Of a DNA stretch of 64,000 bases, positions 10,700 through 21,839 are shown piece after piece. The stretch is from positions 495,989,501 through 496,053,500 of the forward strand of contig CM057451.1 of the NCBI GenBank assembly GCA_016271365.2, given 5' to 3'. The translations under genes and the position numbers were made by a program. This DNA is from Neoceratodus forsteri (taxonomy: Eukaryota > Chordata > Ceratodontiformes > Ceratodontidae). Positions within the stretch are counted from its first letter, which is position 1, and every line of letters begins with the position of its first letter. The notes below the pieces were generated by a model, which did no database searches, was not told the DNA's origin, and worked only from the letters and a program-made list of their open reading frames with translations.

Positions 10700-12432
10700 T
10701 AGATTAAGATGGAACGAGTGGGTGGGGGTGACTGAGCTCAACTGAGCTCTGTCGGGACTGCTCCGGATTTGTTTGTGGGCAGAAAAAGGCCCCAACATAA
10801 GAGGCCAGTACAAAAGGGCAGCCTGCAGCATTGGGAGAAACAGAACAAGAGAGTGAGTGAGGGAGGGGGAGTAAGCAAACTCACCGGAGCACTGTTAGGA
10901 CTGCTGCTGATTTCTTTGTGGGCAGAAAAAGGCGTCAATGCAGGCAGGGGCCCAACAGAAAAGGTCAGCCTGCAGCGATGGGAGAAACAGTATGAGTGAG
11001 TGAGACAGAGGTATTGAGTGAGCTCAACGGAGCTCTATCAGGACTGCTGCGGATTTCTTTGTTGGCAGAAAAAGGCGCCAATGCAGGCAGGAGCCCCGTA
11101 CAAAAGGGCCGCTTGCAGCGCCAGGACAAACAGAATGAGCACGTGACAGAGGAGACCTTAATGGAGCTTTGCTGGTACAGCTGCGGATTTATTTGTGGAC
11201 AGACAAAGGTGCCAATGCAGCCAGCAGCCCCGTACACAAGCGCAGCCTGCAGCGCCAAGAGAAACAGAACAAGTGAGTGACAGAGCTGTAGTGAGCAAGC
11301 TCAGTGGAGCTCTATTGTGATTGCTGTGGATTTCTTTGTGGGCAGAAAATGCGACAGCGCAGGCAGGAGCCCAGTACAAAAGGCCAGCTTGCCGCGTGGG
11401 CAGAAACTGAATGAGTGAGTGAGACAGGGGGAGAGAGCTAGCTCAATGGAGCTGTGTCGGGACTACTTCAGATTTCTTTCTGGCCAGAACAAGCCACCAA
11501 TGCAGGCAGAAGCCCAGTGCAGAAGGGCAGCCTGCAGCGGCAGGAGACACAGAATAAGCGAGTGAGGGAGGGGGAGTGAGGGAGCTCAATGGAGCTCTGT
11601 TGAGACTGCTGCAGATTTGTTTGTGGGCAGAAAAAGGCAGCAATGCATGCAGGGGCCCAGTACAAAATGGCAGCCTGCAGTGGCAGGAAAACCAGAATGA
11701 GCGAGTGAGAGAGGGGGAGTGAGCGAGCTCAACAGAGCTGTTTTGTAACTACTGCAAATGGCGGCAATGCAGGTAGGAGCCCAATAGAAAACGGCAGCCT
11801 GCAGCACCACTAGAAACGGAATGAGTGAGTGAGAGAAGGGGACTGAACAAGCTCAATGGAGCATTGTCGGGACTGCTGCCGATTTCTTTGTGGGCAGAAA
11901 AAGGCGCCAACAGAGCCAGGAGCCCAGTACAAAAGGGCAGGCTGCAGCGCCAGGAGAAACAGATTGAGTGAGTGACACAGGGGGAGTGAGCACCCTCAAT
12001 GGAGCTCTGTCGGGACAGCTGTGGATTTCTTTGTGGGCAGAAAAAGGTGCCAACACAGGCAGGAGCCCAGTACAAAAGCACAGCCTGCAGCACCGACAGA
12101 AACAGAATGAGTGAGTGAGAGAGGGGGACTCAGCAGGCTCAACAGACCAGTGTTGGGACTGCTGCAGATTTTTTTGTGAGCAGAAAAAGCCATCAACAGA
12201 GGCAGGAGCCCAGTACAAAAGGGCAGCCTGCAGCACCAGGAGAAACAGAATGAGTGAGTGACAGTGGGGGAGTGAGCCACCTCAACGCAGCTGTGTCGGA
12301 ACAGCTGCGGATTTCTTAGTGGGCAGAACAAGGTGCCAATGCAGGCAGGAGCCCAGTACAAACCAGCAGCCTGCAGCACCAGGAGAAATAGACTGAGTGA
12401 GTGACAGAGGGGCAGTGAGTGAGCTCAACACA
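10700..12432 (+). repeat. ~143-bp satellite, about 12 units
   Basis: The junction phrase AACAGAATGAGTGAGTGA recurs at about 10840, 10985, 11128, 11262, 11403, 11548, 11688, 11814, 11958, 12102, 12243 and 12387, with spacing of 126-145 bp and mostly 141-145. Open minus-strand frames of up to 127 codons exist because several units are close to 144 bp. They look like repeat-driven open frames, not a gene. Confidence 0.85.
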
Positions 12433-12467
12433 CCAGCGCAATCAACATTCAGCATTGACAAATGCTT

Positions 12468-12690
12468 GTTATTAACCAGGTAGGGTGCACTTGACAAGCA
12501 TTTGTCTATTTTCAGGCATGACCAGGGAGAGTACAACCAGTAAAACAATACATTGTATGCCAATGACTGCTCCGGAAAAATATCACTACAAAGCAAAGCA
12601 CAAGGTACAAACATCTGTGCATTCAACTACAGCATACGAACAAAATGAGACGTGCAAGAGTATAATTCATGATGGGCAAAATAGTTAAAC
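12468..12690. other. SINE-like tail flanking the hairpin element, then unassigned DNA
   Basis: The stretch 12470-12535 (TTAACCAGGTAGG, then TATTTTCAGGCATGACC) matches the tail of the SINE at 38464-38550. Together with the A/T-rich left flank at 8455-8485 it suggests copy 1 inserted into such a SINE. Nothing is recognised from 12540 to 12690. Confidence 0.45.
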
Positions 12691-13143
12691 ATAGTTCAAA
12701 GACTCAAAACATGCAAACTGCCACCTGCTGAAGGAATGAATAGTGCTGGTTCTGAAGGTGCTGGTAATGGAACAGAGTCTGATACTAGTAGGTATGGTGT
12801 TCCATAGTTTAAAGTCAAGACAGAGAAAGTTATCTCACCTAATTTGGTTCTGGTCCTAGGTATAACTTGGGGGTCAAGATCAGATGATCTGAGTGGATAA
12901 GCTTTAGAGTACGACACTTGAAGAGAAGCAAGTGATAGAGGAGCCTGATTATAAAAGACACTATGGATGATACCACTGAGGGAGAGATCACATTGGACAG
13001 TTGGGGGGAGCCAGCACAATTTAGAATACAGCGTACAATGATGGGCAAGTCAGTTACTAGCAAGGGTAAAGTGACAAATGTATGTCACATCCTACTTATG
13101 TAGCACAGAGCTAGATGCTTCAAAAAAGACAAGTAGTCCACAG
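12691..13143 (-). mobile_element. L2-like LINE, RT C-terminus (L2c, piece 1)
   Basis: Minus-strand translations at 12696-13063 carry the L2 C-terminal order: CWLPP, then LASLQ, then LRSSDL, then PRTRTKLGE, then a FSVLTLNYGTPY stretch in the place of the usual AP.LWNSLP. It is broken by frameshifts. Its upstream part continues at 14504 beyond a sense CR1. Confidence 0.65.
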
Positions 13144-14503
13144 GATAGTTTAGGGAGCAGGATACCCCAGGCTATGGTGATCTGAGCACTGGGAGAGAGG
13201 TTACGGATGGCTCAAGGCAGCATGGATTCACAGCGGGAAGGTCATGCCAGATGAATCTAATAGATTTCTTTGACAGGGTGACCAAAGTAGTAGATCAGGG
13301 AGGAGCTGTGGACGTGGCCTACCTAGACTTTAGCAAGGCATTTGACACAGTCCCACACAAAAGATTAATATACAAGTTAGCCAGCCTGGGAGTGAGTCCC
13401 AAGATGACAGCCTGGGTAAAGAATTGGCTGGAGAATAGGACACAGAGGGTAATAGTAAATGGAGTCCACTCTGAAGAAAGGGGGGTTACTAGTGGGGTAC
13501 CGCAGGGTTCAGTATTAGGACCGGTCCTCTTCTATGTCTTTATAAGAGACATTGCAGAGGGACTGGAAGGAAAAGTATGTCTCTTTGCAGATGACACTAA
13601 GATCTGCAACAGAGTTGATGCACAAGGTGGGGTGGAAAGGATGAGAAGGGACTTGGCAAGGTTAGAGGAATGGTCAAATGTATGGCAGCTTAGATTCAAT
13701 GCTAAAAGTGCAAGGTAATGCACCTGGGAAACAAAAACCCAGGGGAAGAGTACACAATGGGGGGTGAGATACTAACAACAACAAAAATGGAAAGGGACCT
13801 GGGGGTAGTCATATCAGATGACCTAAAGGTGGGTAAGCAAGTGAGAGGGCAGTAAGGAGGGCTGGGGGGATACTGGGATGCATAGGAAGAGGCATCACCA
13901 GTAGAAAACAGGAAGCTGTTATTCCTCTGTACAGACAGCTGGTGAGACCCCATCTAGAGTACTGTGTGCAGTTCTGGAGACCCAATCTCTGCAAAGACAT
14001 AGACAGGATGGAAGTTGTCCAGAGGAGGGCAACTAAAATGGTGCAGGGTCTGCACCAGAAGACATGAAGAGAGACTTAAGGAGCTTAATATGTATAGCCT
14101 CGAGGAAAGGAAGGAGAGGGGGACATGATAGAAACTTTCAAGTACCTCAAGGAATCAACAAAGTCCAACAGGGTAGCATCTTTCAGAAAAAGAGGGTGTG
14201 CAAGAACAAGGGGCACAATTTAAAGATGGGGGTGGCTCAGAGGTAATGTAGGAAGTATTTTTTTCACAGAGAGGTTGTGGATGCATGGAACGGCCTTCCA
14301 GAGGAGGTTGTGGAGTCAAAAACAGTGGTGGAATTCAAGCAAGCATGGGACAGTCATAAGGCAATTCTAGGGGGTGGGGGTAGGAAAAAGTAGGCTGCTG
14401 GTTAACTAGGATCTGCAGCTTATCCATTAGGTAGGGAAATGGGCAGACTGGGTGGGCCAAGTGGGCCTTATCTGCCATCAAATTCTATTTTTCTATGCTC
14501 TGT
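13144..14503 (+). mobile_element. CR1 LINE 3' half (CR1c)
   Basis: A 5'-truncated CR1 in sense orientation, from the RT finger region to the 3' end. The 3' end reads GGCCTTATCTGCCATCAAAT and a TTCTATTTTTCTATG octamer-type terminus, typical of CR1. It sits inside an antisense L2 (12691-16600). Confidence 0.9.
13200..14400 (+). pseudogene. CR1c reverse transcriptase remnant
   Basis: An intact frame from 13251 to 13718 (155 codons) includes RT block A (VAYLDFSKAFDTVPH), the following KNWLENRTQ segment, the SGVPQGSVLGPVLF block, and the active-site loop LFADDTKI with both aspartates present near 13584-13592. After 13718 a frameshift breaks the frame. The thumb and C-terminal blocks (VRPHLEY-like, then MYSLEERKERGD) remain readable up to about 14130 in shifted frames. 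With no endonuclease and several breaks it is dead. Identity as CR1 RT is certain by motif. Confidence 0.88.
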
Positions 14504-16600
14504 TGGCTAGCCAAAGTCTGACACTGACAGCCTTACAGGCTGACATCACATGGGATGAAAAATCAAGGGAGGGGTCAAGTGCAACACCCAGGTAGTTAAA
14601 AGAGTGAAAAGTGACCAAGGGAGTATCATTTCCACAGACTACCATGAGAGGAAATTTAATGTTCTTTATTCGTGGGGGGGGGGTTCTATCCGGATAACAT
14701 GGCCTGGGATTTGGTAGGATTCATTATGAGCCTGTTATCACTGAACCATTGTTGGGCAGACTGTAGGTCAGATGATGATTTGCTATTGATCACATCCATG
14801 TTCCGGGCACTTATGAAAAACATCAGGTCATCAGCTTACAAAATAGGTATACTATCTGAAATGGAGTGGTGAACAGAATTTATGTTGGGAGAGAAAAGCA
14901 GGGGTCCAACTATAGAGCCTTGGGGGATGCCAGTTATGATAAGGGCAGGATCAGAGACAGAGGATCCAAACCTGATCCGTTGAAGCCTATCAGACAAACA
15001 ACTTTTGAGCCAGTGGAGGATGGTATCAGATATTCCTAGAGATGTGAATTTGTTACAGAGCAAAGTGTGATCTACCAAGATGAAAGCCTTAGTGAGATCG
15101 AGCAATACGACACCAGTAAGCTCCCCTTTATCAAATGCATTAGAGATGCTATTCATAAGAGTGAGCAGAACTGAAATTGTAGTGTAATTCCAGTGGAAGC
15201 CATGTTGAGCAGGGGAGAGGAGATCGTAGGTGGAATGGTACTCAGACAGTTGGGTGGCAACATTTTTTTCCATAAGCTTGCTAAGAGTTGATGGGAGACA
15301 ATAGGTCTGTAGTTACTGACATTTTTATTGTTACCTTTTTAGAACATAGGCACTATATGGGAAATTTTCCAGAGGTTAGGAACAATGCCAGAGGAAATGG
15401 ACAGGTTTATGATTCTAGCAATAGGGGAGGCCAATTCATAAGCAGCAAGTTTGAGGAGGTGAGGCTCATTACCATTGGAGTCAGCTGATTCAGAGTTCAG
15501 AATCTACCTCAGGAGCTTACACACTTCAGAGATGACCCTGACTCCTTTTAAGTAAAATGGGGAGGGGGGGTGACATTGCTCCAGGAGTGGCTGAGGATAT
15601 CAGTTTAGGAGCGGAGACAGGAATTGCCCTTGTATAACCTGAGAGATCAGTAAAAATGTATTGAATGGATTTGAGATAGTGGAGGGATTGTTACAATTGA
15701 CTCCCTCAATCTCCATGTCATTGGGGGTGGAGGTACCATCCTGATCAAGGTTTTCATAGCACAGTTCCAAAACTGACAAGATTTGCCAAAGGAGGTTTCA
15801 AACTGGGTTTTACAGAAGCTACTTAGTTTCTGTTGGCTGGCCTGGTTACATTCATTTCTGAGCTTTCTATAACCTATCCAATCAGAGGCTGAAATGGTAG
15901 CCTTGTAGGAATCCCAACATTTATCCCTCTGTTTAAGGAGGGATAATCGAGGGCAGTCCAACCATTTAGTAGTTGGACCATGGAGCCTTCTGGTGGTGGG
16001 GTGTATGCTTATCCTGGAGCCCAGTAAAGATTAAGCAGAAATGTGAAGCAGTGAAGCTTACATCAGTAATGGCCCACAGATATGACCAGTTTTGGAAGGT
16101 TACTTCATTTTTGAATTGGATGGAGCCTAAGTACGAGAAGTCCCAGAAGTGAACCAATCTAGGGGGGACTTTTGGAGGTTTCACTCACTATACACAGTAG
16201 ACTGGGGAATGATCACTAATGGTATCAGGAAGCACCCCAGAGCAGACCACTCTGTCCAGCTTTGATACAAGGACTCAGTCGATAAGGGTGACACTTTGCC
16301 TGGTGTTGGAGACCCTGGTTGGATCGGTGTTGATTTGAGTCAGTAGCTGTTTATTTAAAGATAACTCAACCAACTTGTTGTTGCATTGTAGCCAGTCAAT
16401 ATTAAAATTACAAATAGGACAAGTTCTTTACCTTAAGCGAGGGAACCGTTTGTCCTGATGAGGGATGGAAGCATGTGGAGACTACCAGAGGGTGGTATGT
16501 AAACACAAAATAGATGGAGAGTCTTAGAGCTAACATGGGTTAGGGCAGTACAACCTAACTCAAAATGAGAGTCAGAGATGGGACAAGGGGAACTAGGGGC
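14504..16600 (-). mobile_element. L2-like LINE, upstream ORF2 (L2c, piece 2)
   Basis: The minus strand continues the element interrupted by CR1c. The RT core lies at 14836-15273 (AQHGF, LLDLTKAF, GIPQGSIVGPLLF), with the YADD-equivalent reading as KADD near 14818-14830. The pre-RT linker lies at 15647-15961. The endonuclease end (SDHSPVY-like) is near 16190-16215, and earlier endonuclease blocks run to about 16600. The frame is broken repeatedly. Confidence 0.75.
14836..15273 (-). pseudogene. L2c reverse transcriptase fragment
   Basis: The longest open stretch of this copy, 145 codons. It reads from the conserved QLSEYHSTYDLLSPAQHGF entry through LLDLTKAFILVDH (block A) and IPQGSIVGPLLF (block B), ending just before the catalytic loop. 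The second aspartate-containing loop follows in the adjacent frame. The product would copy L2 RNA at a nicked target; this piece is truncated and inactive. Confidence 0.75.
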
Positions 16601-16626
16601 AGAGATATTAAGGTGGAACTTATAAT

Positions 16627-17467
16627 TGTAATGCCCCCCCCCAAAAATGGGGGCTTACCTTAATTGCGCCCATAGCTCTCAAATCTCCCATTTGCCTCCT
16701 TCTGCCTCCTGGTTCCCTCGTGTTGCCCCGGATCTTCACCGCCTGGCCCGAGTCCTGTATTGTGTCCCTGGAGCCCCTAAATAGCCTTTATTTGCCCCTA
16801 AGGGGTCTTGTTGAGTAAATGCAGACTTGCTGGCATTTCCCTATTCTCTTCATAGCTAGCCAGCAGCTTGCACATGTGCAGAGGTGCACTCTGAGTCTCA
16901 TCCACAATCGTGGTCAAGGATGACTTCTCTGGTGGTCCTGGTCCCTTTAGGGCACAGGGCAGGGGCCGGTGACTCAGGCGGGACCGGAGAAAGCTTCCAA
17001 ATATTTTTAATGAAAAGTTCCGTGCACGCTGTGTTTACAGGCCTGGCTCAATGAATATTAATGAGCAGGGCATTCATATTTATGAGTGGGACTCTTCTGC
17101 TGCTTCTGGGGGCTGTGAGTTTCAACCACTGCAATAAGGACAGTATTGTAAATAAATACAAAATAAAAGCAGCGCCAGACAGAACACTAAAGGGGCTACT
17201 GAACCATGGGGCTATGTAAATAAATAACCTTCGTACTGACTGTCTCAGCCTAGTACAGTTGGGACCCTTATGAGCTGCCTGTCTGCTGCCTGGAGACTGC
17301 ATATTTCAGCAGCAGCAACAGGCTAAGGACTGCAGGAAAATGTTTAAAAGTGGCAGCATTTAAAAGGACACAGTATTGGCAACTGAACTGTGGGGCAAAG
17401 AATTGAACTGAATATTTTACCTGGCTGCACCAGAGCTTTAATGTTGGGAATGTGATGATCTGCAGGG

Positions 17468-17524
<57 letters not shown>

Positions 17525-19995
17525 ATATACACACGCAGCCATGTCTGCAGCAAGCAGCCAATCGGAAAGCTAGGATTACAGTGCAAGGATTTTTGGGACA
17601 GTGCCAGAGACTCTTGGGACCTTGCCAAAGTTTTGTGGGGAAAAAGCAGGAACCTAATTTAGGCACCAGAACAGGAAGCCTATAAGGCATCGAGGAGACC
17701 TAATGAATATTAATTTTCAAGACTGACAAGTGATTTCAACCAATCAGGAGCCTCAGAAAGCTCCCCAAAACCCAGGGACTTTGCAGGTTGAGTTCAGTTC
17801 GATGCATGCCCCTCCACAGGGAGGGGGTCTCTGGCTCTCTGCTAAAGAAAATGGGCCTAGTGTGTTCATTAAGAGCCCTTCTGCAGAGGAGGTGGCTCTT
17901 GACCTTGCCAGAGAAAGTGGCTGCAAGCAACTAAAGTCGCTGGCCTGGGGGTTGCCAGAAATTGTCCCCCAGGGCTAGCATTTGCTTTGCCACATTAGGA
18001 AATGTGGAAAAGAAGCCAGCATCTGCCTGCAGTTGTGAGAGAGCTGTAAGAGATATTCTGCTTCAGCAGTGAGAGTGCTGATGAAGACTGTAACTTCCAG
18101 AAAAGGAAAGGCTTCTGTATCCTTGAGTGAGTAAACTTCTACTTGAAAGTTCAAGCTGTTTAGAGATCTGCTTGGGGACATAGAAGCCCAGAGAGCACAG
18201 AAATGCTTATTGTCTGTCTGTACCCTATGTTTAACCAGCGCTTGAGAGATGGGTTGACATCTGTGCAAGTGACCATAGAAGGGTTCAGTAGCTGTGAAAT
18301 GCTGATTATGACCGTATAATGTACCTACAGGACTGGAAGGGAGGTTCCCTAGCCATGCAGAATTTTTCCTGATAGTGTCTGGGAGGCCAATGAATGTCTG
18401 AGTGTCCAAGTTGGAACTGCTAACCCTAGCAAAATCAAAAGGGACTGTGATAATGTGTATTAAGCTTGAAATAAGCTACGGTGATCAGTTGTACTACCAA
18501 GTAAAGCGTTTCAAATGGTTGGGAACCATGCTTCAAGCTCCGTCTGTGTTCAAATGTCTCAAGTGGTAGAAAGCCAAGCCTCAAGGTCTGTCTGGAGTTC
18601 TGTTAAAGATTCAAGTTATAGCTCCTGTGTGTCTTTGCATGGACTGTGCGAGTCTGAGACACCCTAGCCTTAGGGGAAAACCACCTGCCAGTGAAAATCT
18701 GTACCTACAAGCTAAAGGACCATGTTGGCCACACTGGCACATGGTGAAAGGAACTGTGACTACCTGAAGCATCTAACTTAAGTTAAATATAAATGTGCAG
18801 AATCTATAAATGTGCTGAATGTTAAAAAATGTTTCCAGATTGGCCAGGGATTTCAGCCTGGTAGTGTGCCACCTAGGCACTGCAATATGCACTTCCCCCT
18901 AAGGGGTATAGCCTAGACGCAGGGGTCTGAGGCATGTCGGTTCTGGTCCCTGGCCTGGTCTGCACTGAATGTGACTGTAAGCCCAGCAAGAAGGGGCACC
19001 AACTTTCAAGCTGAGAGAAGTTTTCAGAAATGCAAGCAGCAAGAGGCTTCTTAAGCCAGGGGGCACCCATGGCTCCTGCCTGCATCCTCAGCAGCACTTC
19101 TCAATACAGGATGAGGTCTTCTAAACCATGAGTAGGCAGACTCACCCTCTACCCACAAGACGGGAACTGTAAACAGTTATCTCAAGTTTGCAAGTCAGTA
19201 TCTTTAAAGTCCCAAGCTATCCAAGTGAGGAAGTGTGTAAATTGTCTGCAATGTTACAGTCAAGATGTGTCCTAAGGAATAAAAGTAAAAGCTAACCAGA
19301 TTTTCTTTTAAGGACCCCAGCCTGCTTCATGCTGGCCACCTCAGCTGCAATGGTAACAGGCCTGCACCTTTAAGAACTTAGTACTGGGTACTCAGAAAAG
19401 GTTTTGGTATTGCAGGGTTCTATAATGGTTCTGGAACTGGTACCAGTGCAGGCATTTGAGCATATGAGTTTCCACCATTCTACTGCAGCTAGCTAGATAG
19501 CCAGAACAGATATTCTGAATACATTAGAGGTTGGTGGGTGGCCACAGTGATTAATGTTTGAGTTTAAAAACAAAATATTTATTACCAACCATGATGCCAA
19601 TCCATGCAAATAGTTAACCTCTGCTTCCAATCACCCTTTCGTAACCTTCACCCCTTGTAAATAAATTGTTGTTTACTGTTTTTGCACATATCTGTTGTCC
19701 TGAGCATATTGTTAGCATAAGCCTTAATTCAGAAAAGGTTGAAATGTGGGGATTTGACCAGTGGATCAAGTCTGGGGTGGCATTATGGCATGGTGGGTGG
19801 GTACAGCATCCCAGGGGTGTGTACCAGGGTTTCTAGCCCACATAAAGGTATGAAGGGTGAATGCGCTGTGCAATATTATAATCTTTGGGAAAGAACCAGT
19901 TTATTATTAGTGACTGGAACCCAGGCCTCTCAACCTTGTTTATGGGCCCACAAGGCAGGGGTAGTAGCCCTTGGTATAACGGTGCCAGCGTTACA
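16627..19995 (+). mobile_element. Long LTR-like block (probable solo LTR, LTR1)
   Basis: It starts TGTAATGCCCCC and ends GCGTTACA, the TG..CA form of an LTR. The last ~150 bp (AGGCAGGGGTAGTAGCCCTT region) match the complement of 38957-39110, one end of a second block. Both copies have an AATAAA signal roughly 340 bp before that end (here near 19661). No gag or pol is visible. No convincing target duplication was found, so the left boundary is tentative. 17040-17460 and 17530-19640 hold nothing else I recognise. Confidence 0.45.
17471..17528. repeat. (TA)n microsatellite
   Basis: A pure TA run of about 50 bp followed by an interrupted AT/AC tail. Overlapping ORFs here (for example 17452-17685) are artefacts of the repeat. 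Confidence 0.97.
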
Positions 19996-20200
19996 TATGT
20001 AACCCCCTGCTCCCCCTTCCTTTTCTCTAGAGGCTTCCAGATGTTATCTTAAGGGGGGGTACAGTGGCACACAAAAACTCACTCAGAAGCATTCCCTGGC
20101 CCAAATGCATGAAAAATAGTAAAAGAATGGGCTGACCTTGACCTGTTTTCTGAAAGTGAATTACACCTTTTTAAAGAGAAGCACCCGAACTTTATTTCAG
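19996..20200. other. Unassigned DNA upstream of a candidate exon
   Basis: It contains a second TGTAACCCCC-like string at 19999 and a G-rich run at 20053-20060. It ends in a pyrimidine-poor but usable splice-acceptor-like TTTATTTCAG at 20191-20200. Confidence 0.3.
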
Positions 20201-20302
20201 GTCCACGGCAGCACCTTCTTCATTGACCGAGACATGGTGCTCACCAACCCCAGGACCAAGTTGCGTGGGAAGAATGTAGTCACACTAGGAAATAGCTCTT
20301 GA
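20201..20302 (+). CDS. Candidate terminal exon of an unidentified host gene
   Basis: Directly after an acceptor-like TTTATTTCAG, 33 sense codons (VHGSTFFIDRDM..., then LTNPRTKLRGKNVV) end in TGA at 20300-20302. The codon usage (GTC CAC GGC AGC ACC TTC TTC) is GC-rich and unlike the AT-rich surroundings, which is why it stands out. I do not recognise the protein. It could be the last exon of a gene whose earlier exons lie upstream, a retrocopy fragment, or chance. It sits between an LTR-like block and a microsatellite, in plus orientation. Splice phase is unknown, so the frame is inferred from openness alone. Confidence 0.35.
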   Translation, partial: VHGSTFFIDRDMVLTNPRTKLRGKNVVTLGNSS

Positions 20303-20338
20303 AAGAAGGAAATTAAGTTCAGCTATTCTAATTCATTG

Positions 20339-20339
<1 letters not shown>

Positions 20340-20393
<54 letters not shown>

Positions 20394-20401
20394 TACACAC
20401 A
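20340..20401. repeat. (CA)n(TA)n(CA)n microsatellite
   Basis: An AC run, then about 30 bp of AT, then AC again. Confidence 0.97.
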
Positions 20402-20500
20402 AACTGAAATCACACAAATGTTCCAAAGTAAAATCACGTTATTTCTCCTGGGCCCAAATGATCTACAGGGCCCAGGGGTTCGTCAATTCCCTTATACTTT

Positions 20501-21825
20501 TTTTATTTTTTATTTCACACTTTATTAAATTTTGAAAAGAATATATAACACACAAAAAACAATGGTAATGCCACAATGAACCCTAGCCAGAGTTAAACTC
20601 CATGGAGATACATCTAAGATCACCTGAAAAGGTATGACATTGAGAAGAAAACATACAGAGCATCCCAGCACTACCATCCCATAACCATAAAACTACAACA
20701 AATCAGACTGTAAACAGGAGCTGAAGGTGCACCCCTCCCCAGGGAAGGGCCAAAGGAGGAGATAGGGGCCGGGCAAGGAGCAGAAGGAACGACCACCCAA
20801 CCAAATCCCAGGATCTGACTGAAGATATACTGGAATGTGTACAGGGAGGCAACCACACTGCCTGTAGGGAAGGAGAATTGCAAGAAAGACAGAAGGGTGC
20901 CCAAACCTTCGGAAACTCACCAGGCCTACGAGCTGCTGTAAAGGACAATCTTTCATAACACACCACTCTAAGTAAGCAAATGTACCACTCGTCCAAAGAA
21001 GGAATACTCATGGATCACCACCTTCTAAGCAACAGGCGTTTAGCCTCAGTAAGGGCCTTAAGGAGCCAGGCCTTGTGGCTAGCCATCATTGCTCCCAACA
21101 CGGAAGTGCTTCCTAATGCAAAAAGAGAAGGATCCCAAGGAAGTGGTCTATGCAACAGTTACACCAACACTTCCCAGACATCATGCCACCACTGCTGCAA
21201 CAAAGGGCAACCCCACAGAAGATGTAACAGCATCCCCCCCCCCGCCTGTTACATCTCCAACACCTTGCGTATGGAAGTAGCCACATTGTGTAAAGTACCT
21301 CCAGCATCCTATACCATAACAATAGTGTCTTGAGGTACATCAACCTCTCATCTAAGTCCCTCACCCTCCCATAAGCGTTCTTCCAAATCTCCCCCAAGTC
21401 TCATCCCCTAAAAGAGTTCCCAACATCGTCTCCTATTTCTGTTGACTCTTCTGTGTGTCAGGGGTCATGCAGTCCCACAACCCTCTATAGATAAGGCCCA
21501 CCTTTGGTGGAACAAGACTTTCAATCCCTCCCGCGCGACTGCCCAAAGATCTCCTCCCACAAAACTGGACGGGACAGACTGCCGCCTTGTGCAACCACAC
21601 CAAGAATCAGACACCTCAAGTGGAGAAACCTCCAAAGATCCTCCCTTTGATGAGCCTCCTGCATTTGTAACTCCTGGAAAGACATGAAACAGTCCAACTG
21701 TGGGGAAAATAAGTCCCCCACTCTCTTTATACATCCCCGCTCCCATCTAGTCCAGGACAACACTGCTCGCCCTATAGTGAGCCTGGGGTTATGCCAAAGA
21801 GGCCACTGATTCAGGGAATAAACAC
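20501..21825 (-). mobile_element. L1-clade LINE 3' end with perfect target duplication
   Basis: A 5'-truncated antisense LINE. The 14-bp sequence TTCCCTTATACTTT flanks it exactly (20487-20500 and 21826-21839). Minus-strand translations show the L1-type ORF2 C-terminus: PLWHNPRL near the 5' side, a FQELQ stretch, a CWRCNR zinc-knuckle-like start, and a PSLDEWY block toward the 3' side. The 3' tail is T-rich on the plus strand (20501-20530). Confidence 0.8.
20680..21825 (-). pseudogene. L1 ORF2 C-terminal remnant
   Basis: The C-terminal third of an L1-type ORF2, downstream of the RT. Readable minus-strand segments: 21521-21853 (SLNQWPLWHNPRL, then a FSPQLDCFMSFQELQ stretch), 21113-21397 (LLWYRMLEV, then CWRCN), and 20703-21011 (IPSLDEWYICLLRV). 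They lie in different frames, so the region has indels. The Cys-rich segment corresponds to the C-terminal zinc knuckle of L1 ORF2, where the usual GTxxHxWWxCP follows in broken form. There is no RT or endonuclease in this copy, so it is inactive. Confidence 0.7.
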
Positions 21826-21839
21826 TTCCCTTATACTTT

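Larger units (their letters stand above)
8486..12467 (+). mobile_element. Unrecognised non-coding repeat element, copy 1 (hairpin and satellite element)
   Basis: This copy shares its layout with 52548-55326: a left end with GCAAGAAACAT, a GC-rich zone of short hairpins, a conserved block starting ACCTCCGGAG, an AT-rich ~297-bp palindromic tandem array, and a right end with GCATTGACAAATGCTT. Copy 1 also holds a ~143-bp satellite. There is no protein motif in any frame. Flanks GTTGAT (8480-8485) and GTTATT (12468-12473) may be a decayed duplication. I do not recognise the family. A fold-back transposon is the leading idea; a LINE/SINE-mobilised satellite is possible. Confidence 0.65.

Noticed and set aside
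11443..12379. Cys/Leu-rich minus-strand ORFs of up to 127 codons in the 143-bp satellite
   Set aside because: They repeat with the satellite unit, shift frame where units are not 144 bp, and show no motif.
10700..12432. CRISPR-like array
   Set aside because: Direct repeats are contiguous with no unique spacers, and the host is a vertebrate.
8486..12467. Helitron
   Set aside because: No 5' TC, no 3' CTRR after a terminal hairpin, and a 5-bp duplication around copy 2; no Rep/helicase fragment seen.
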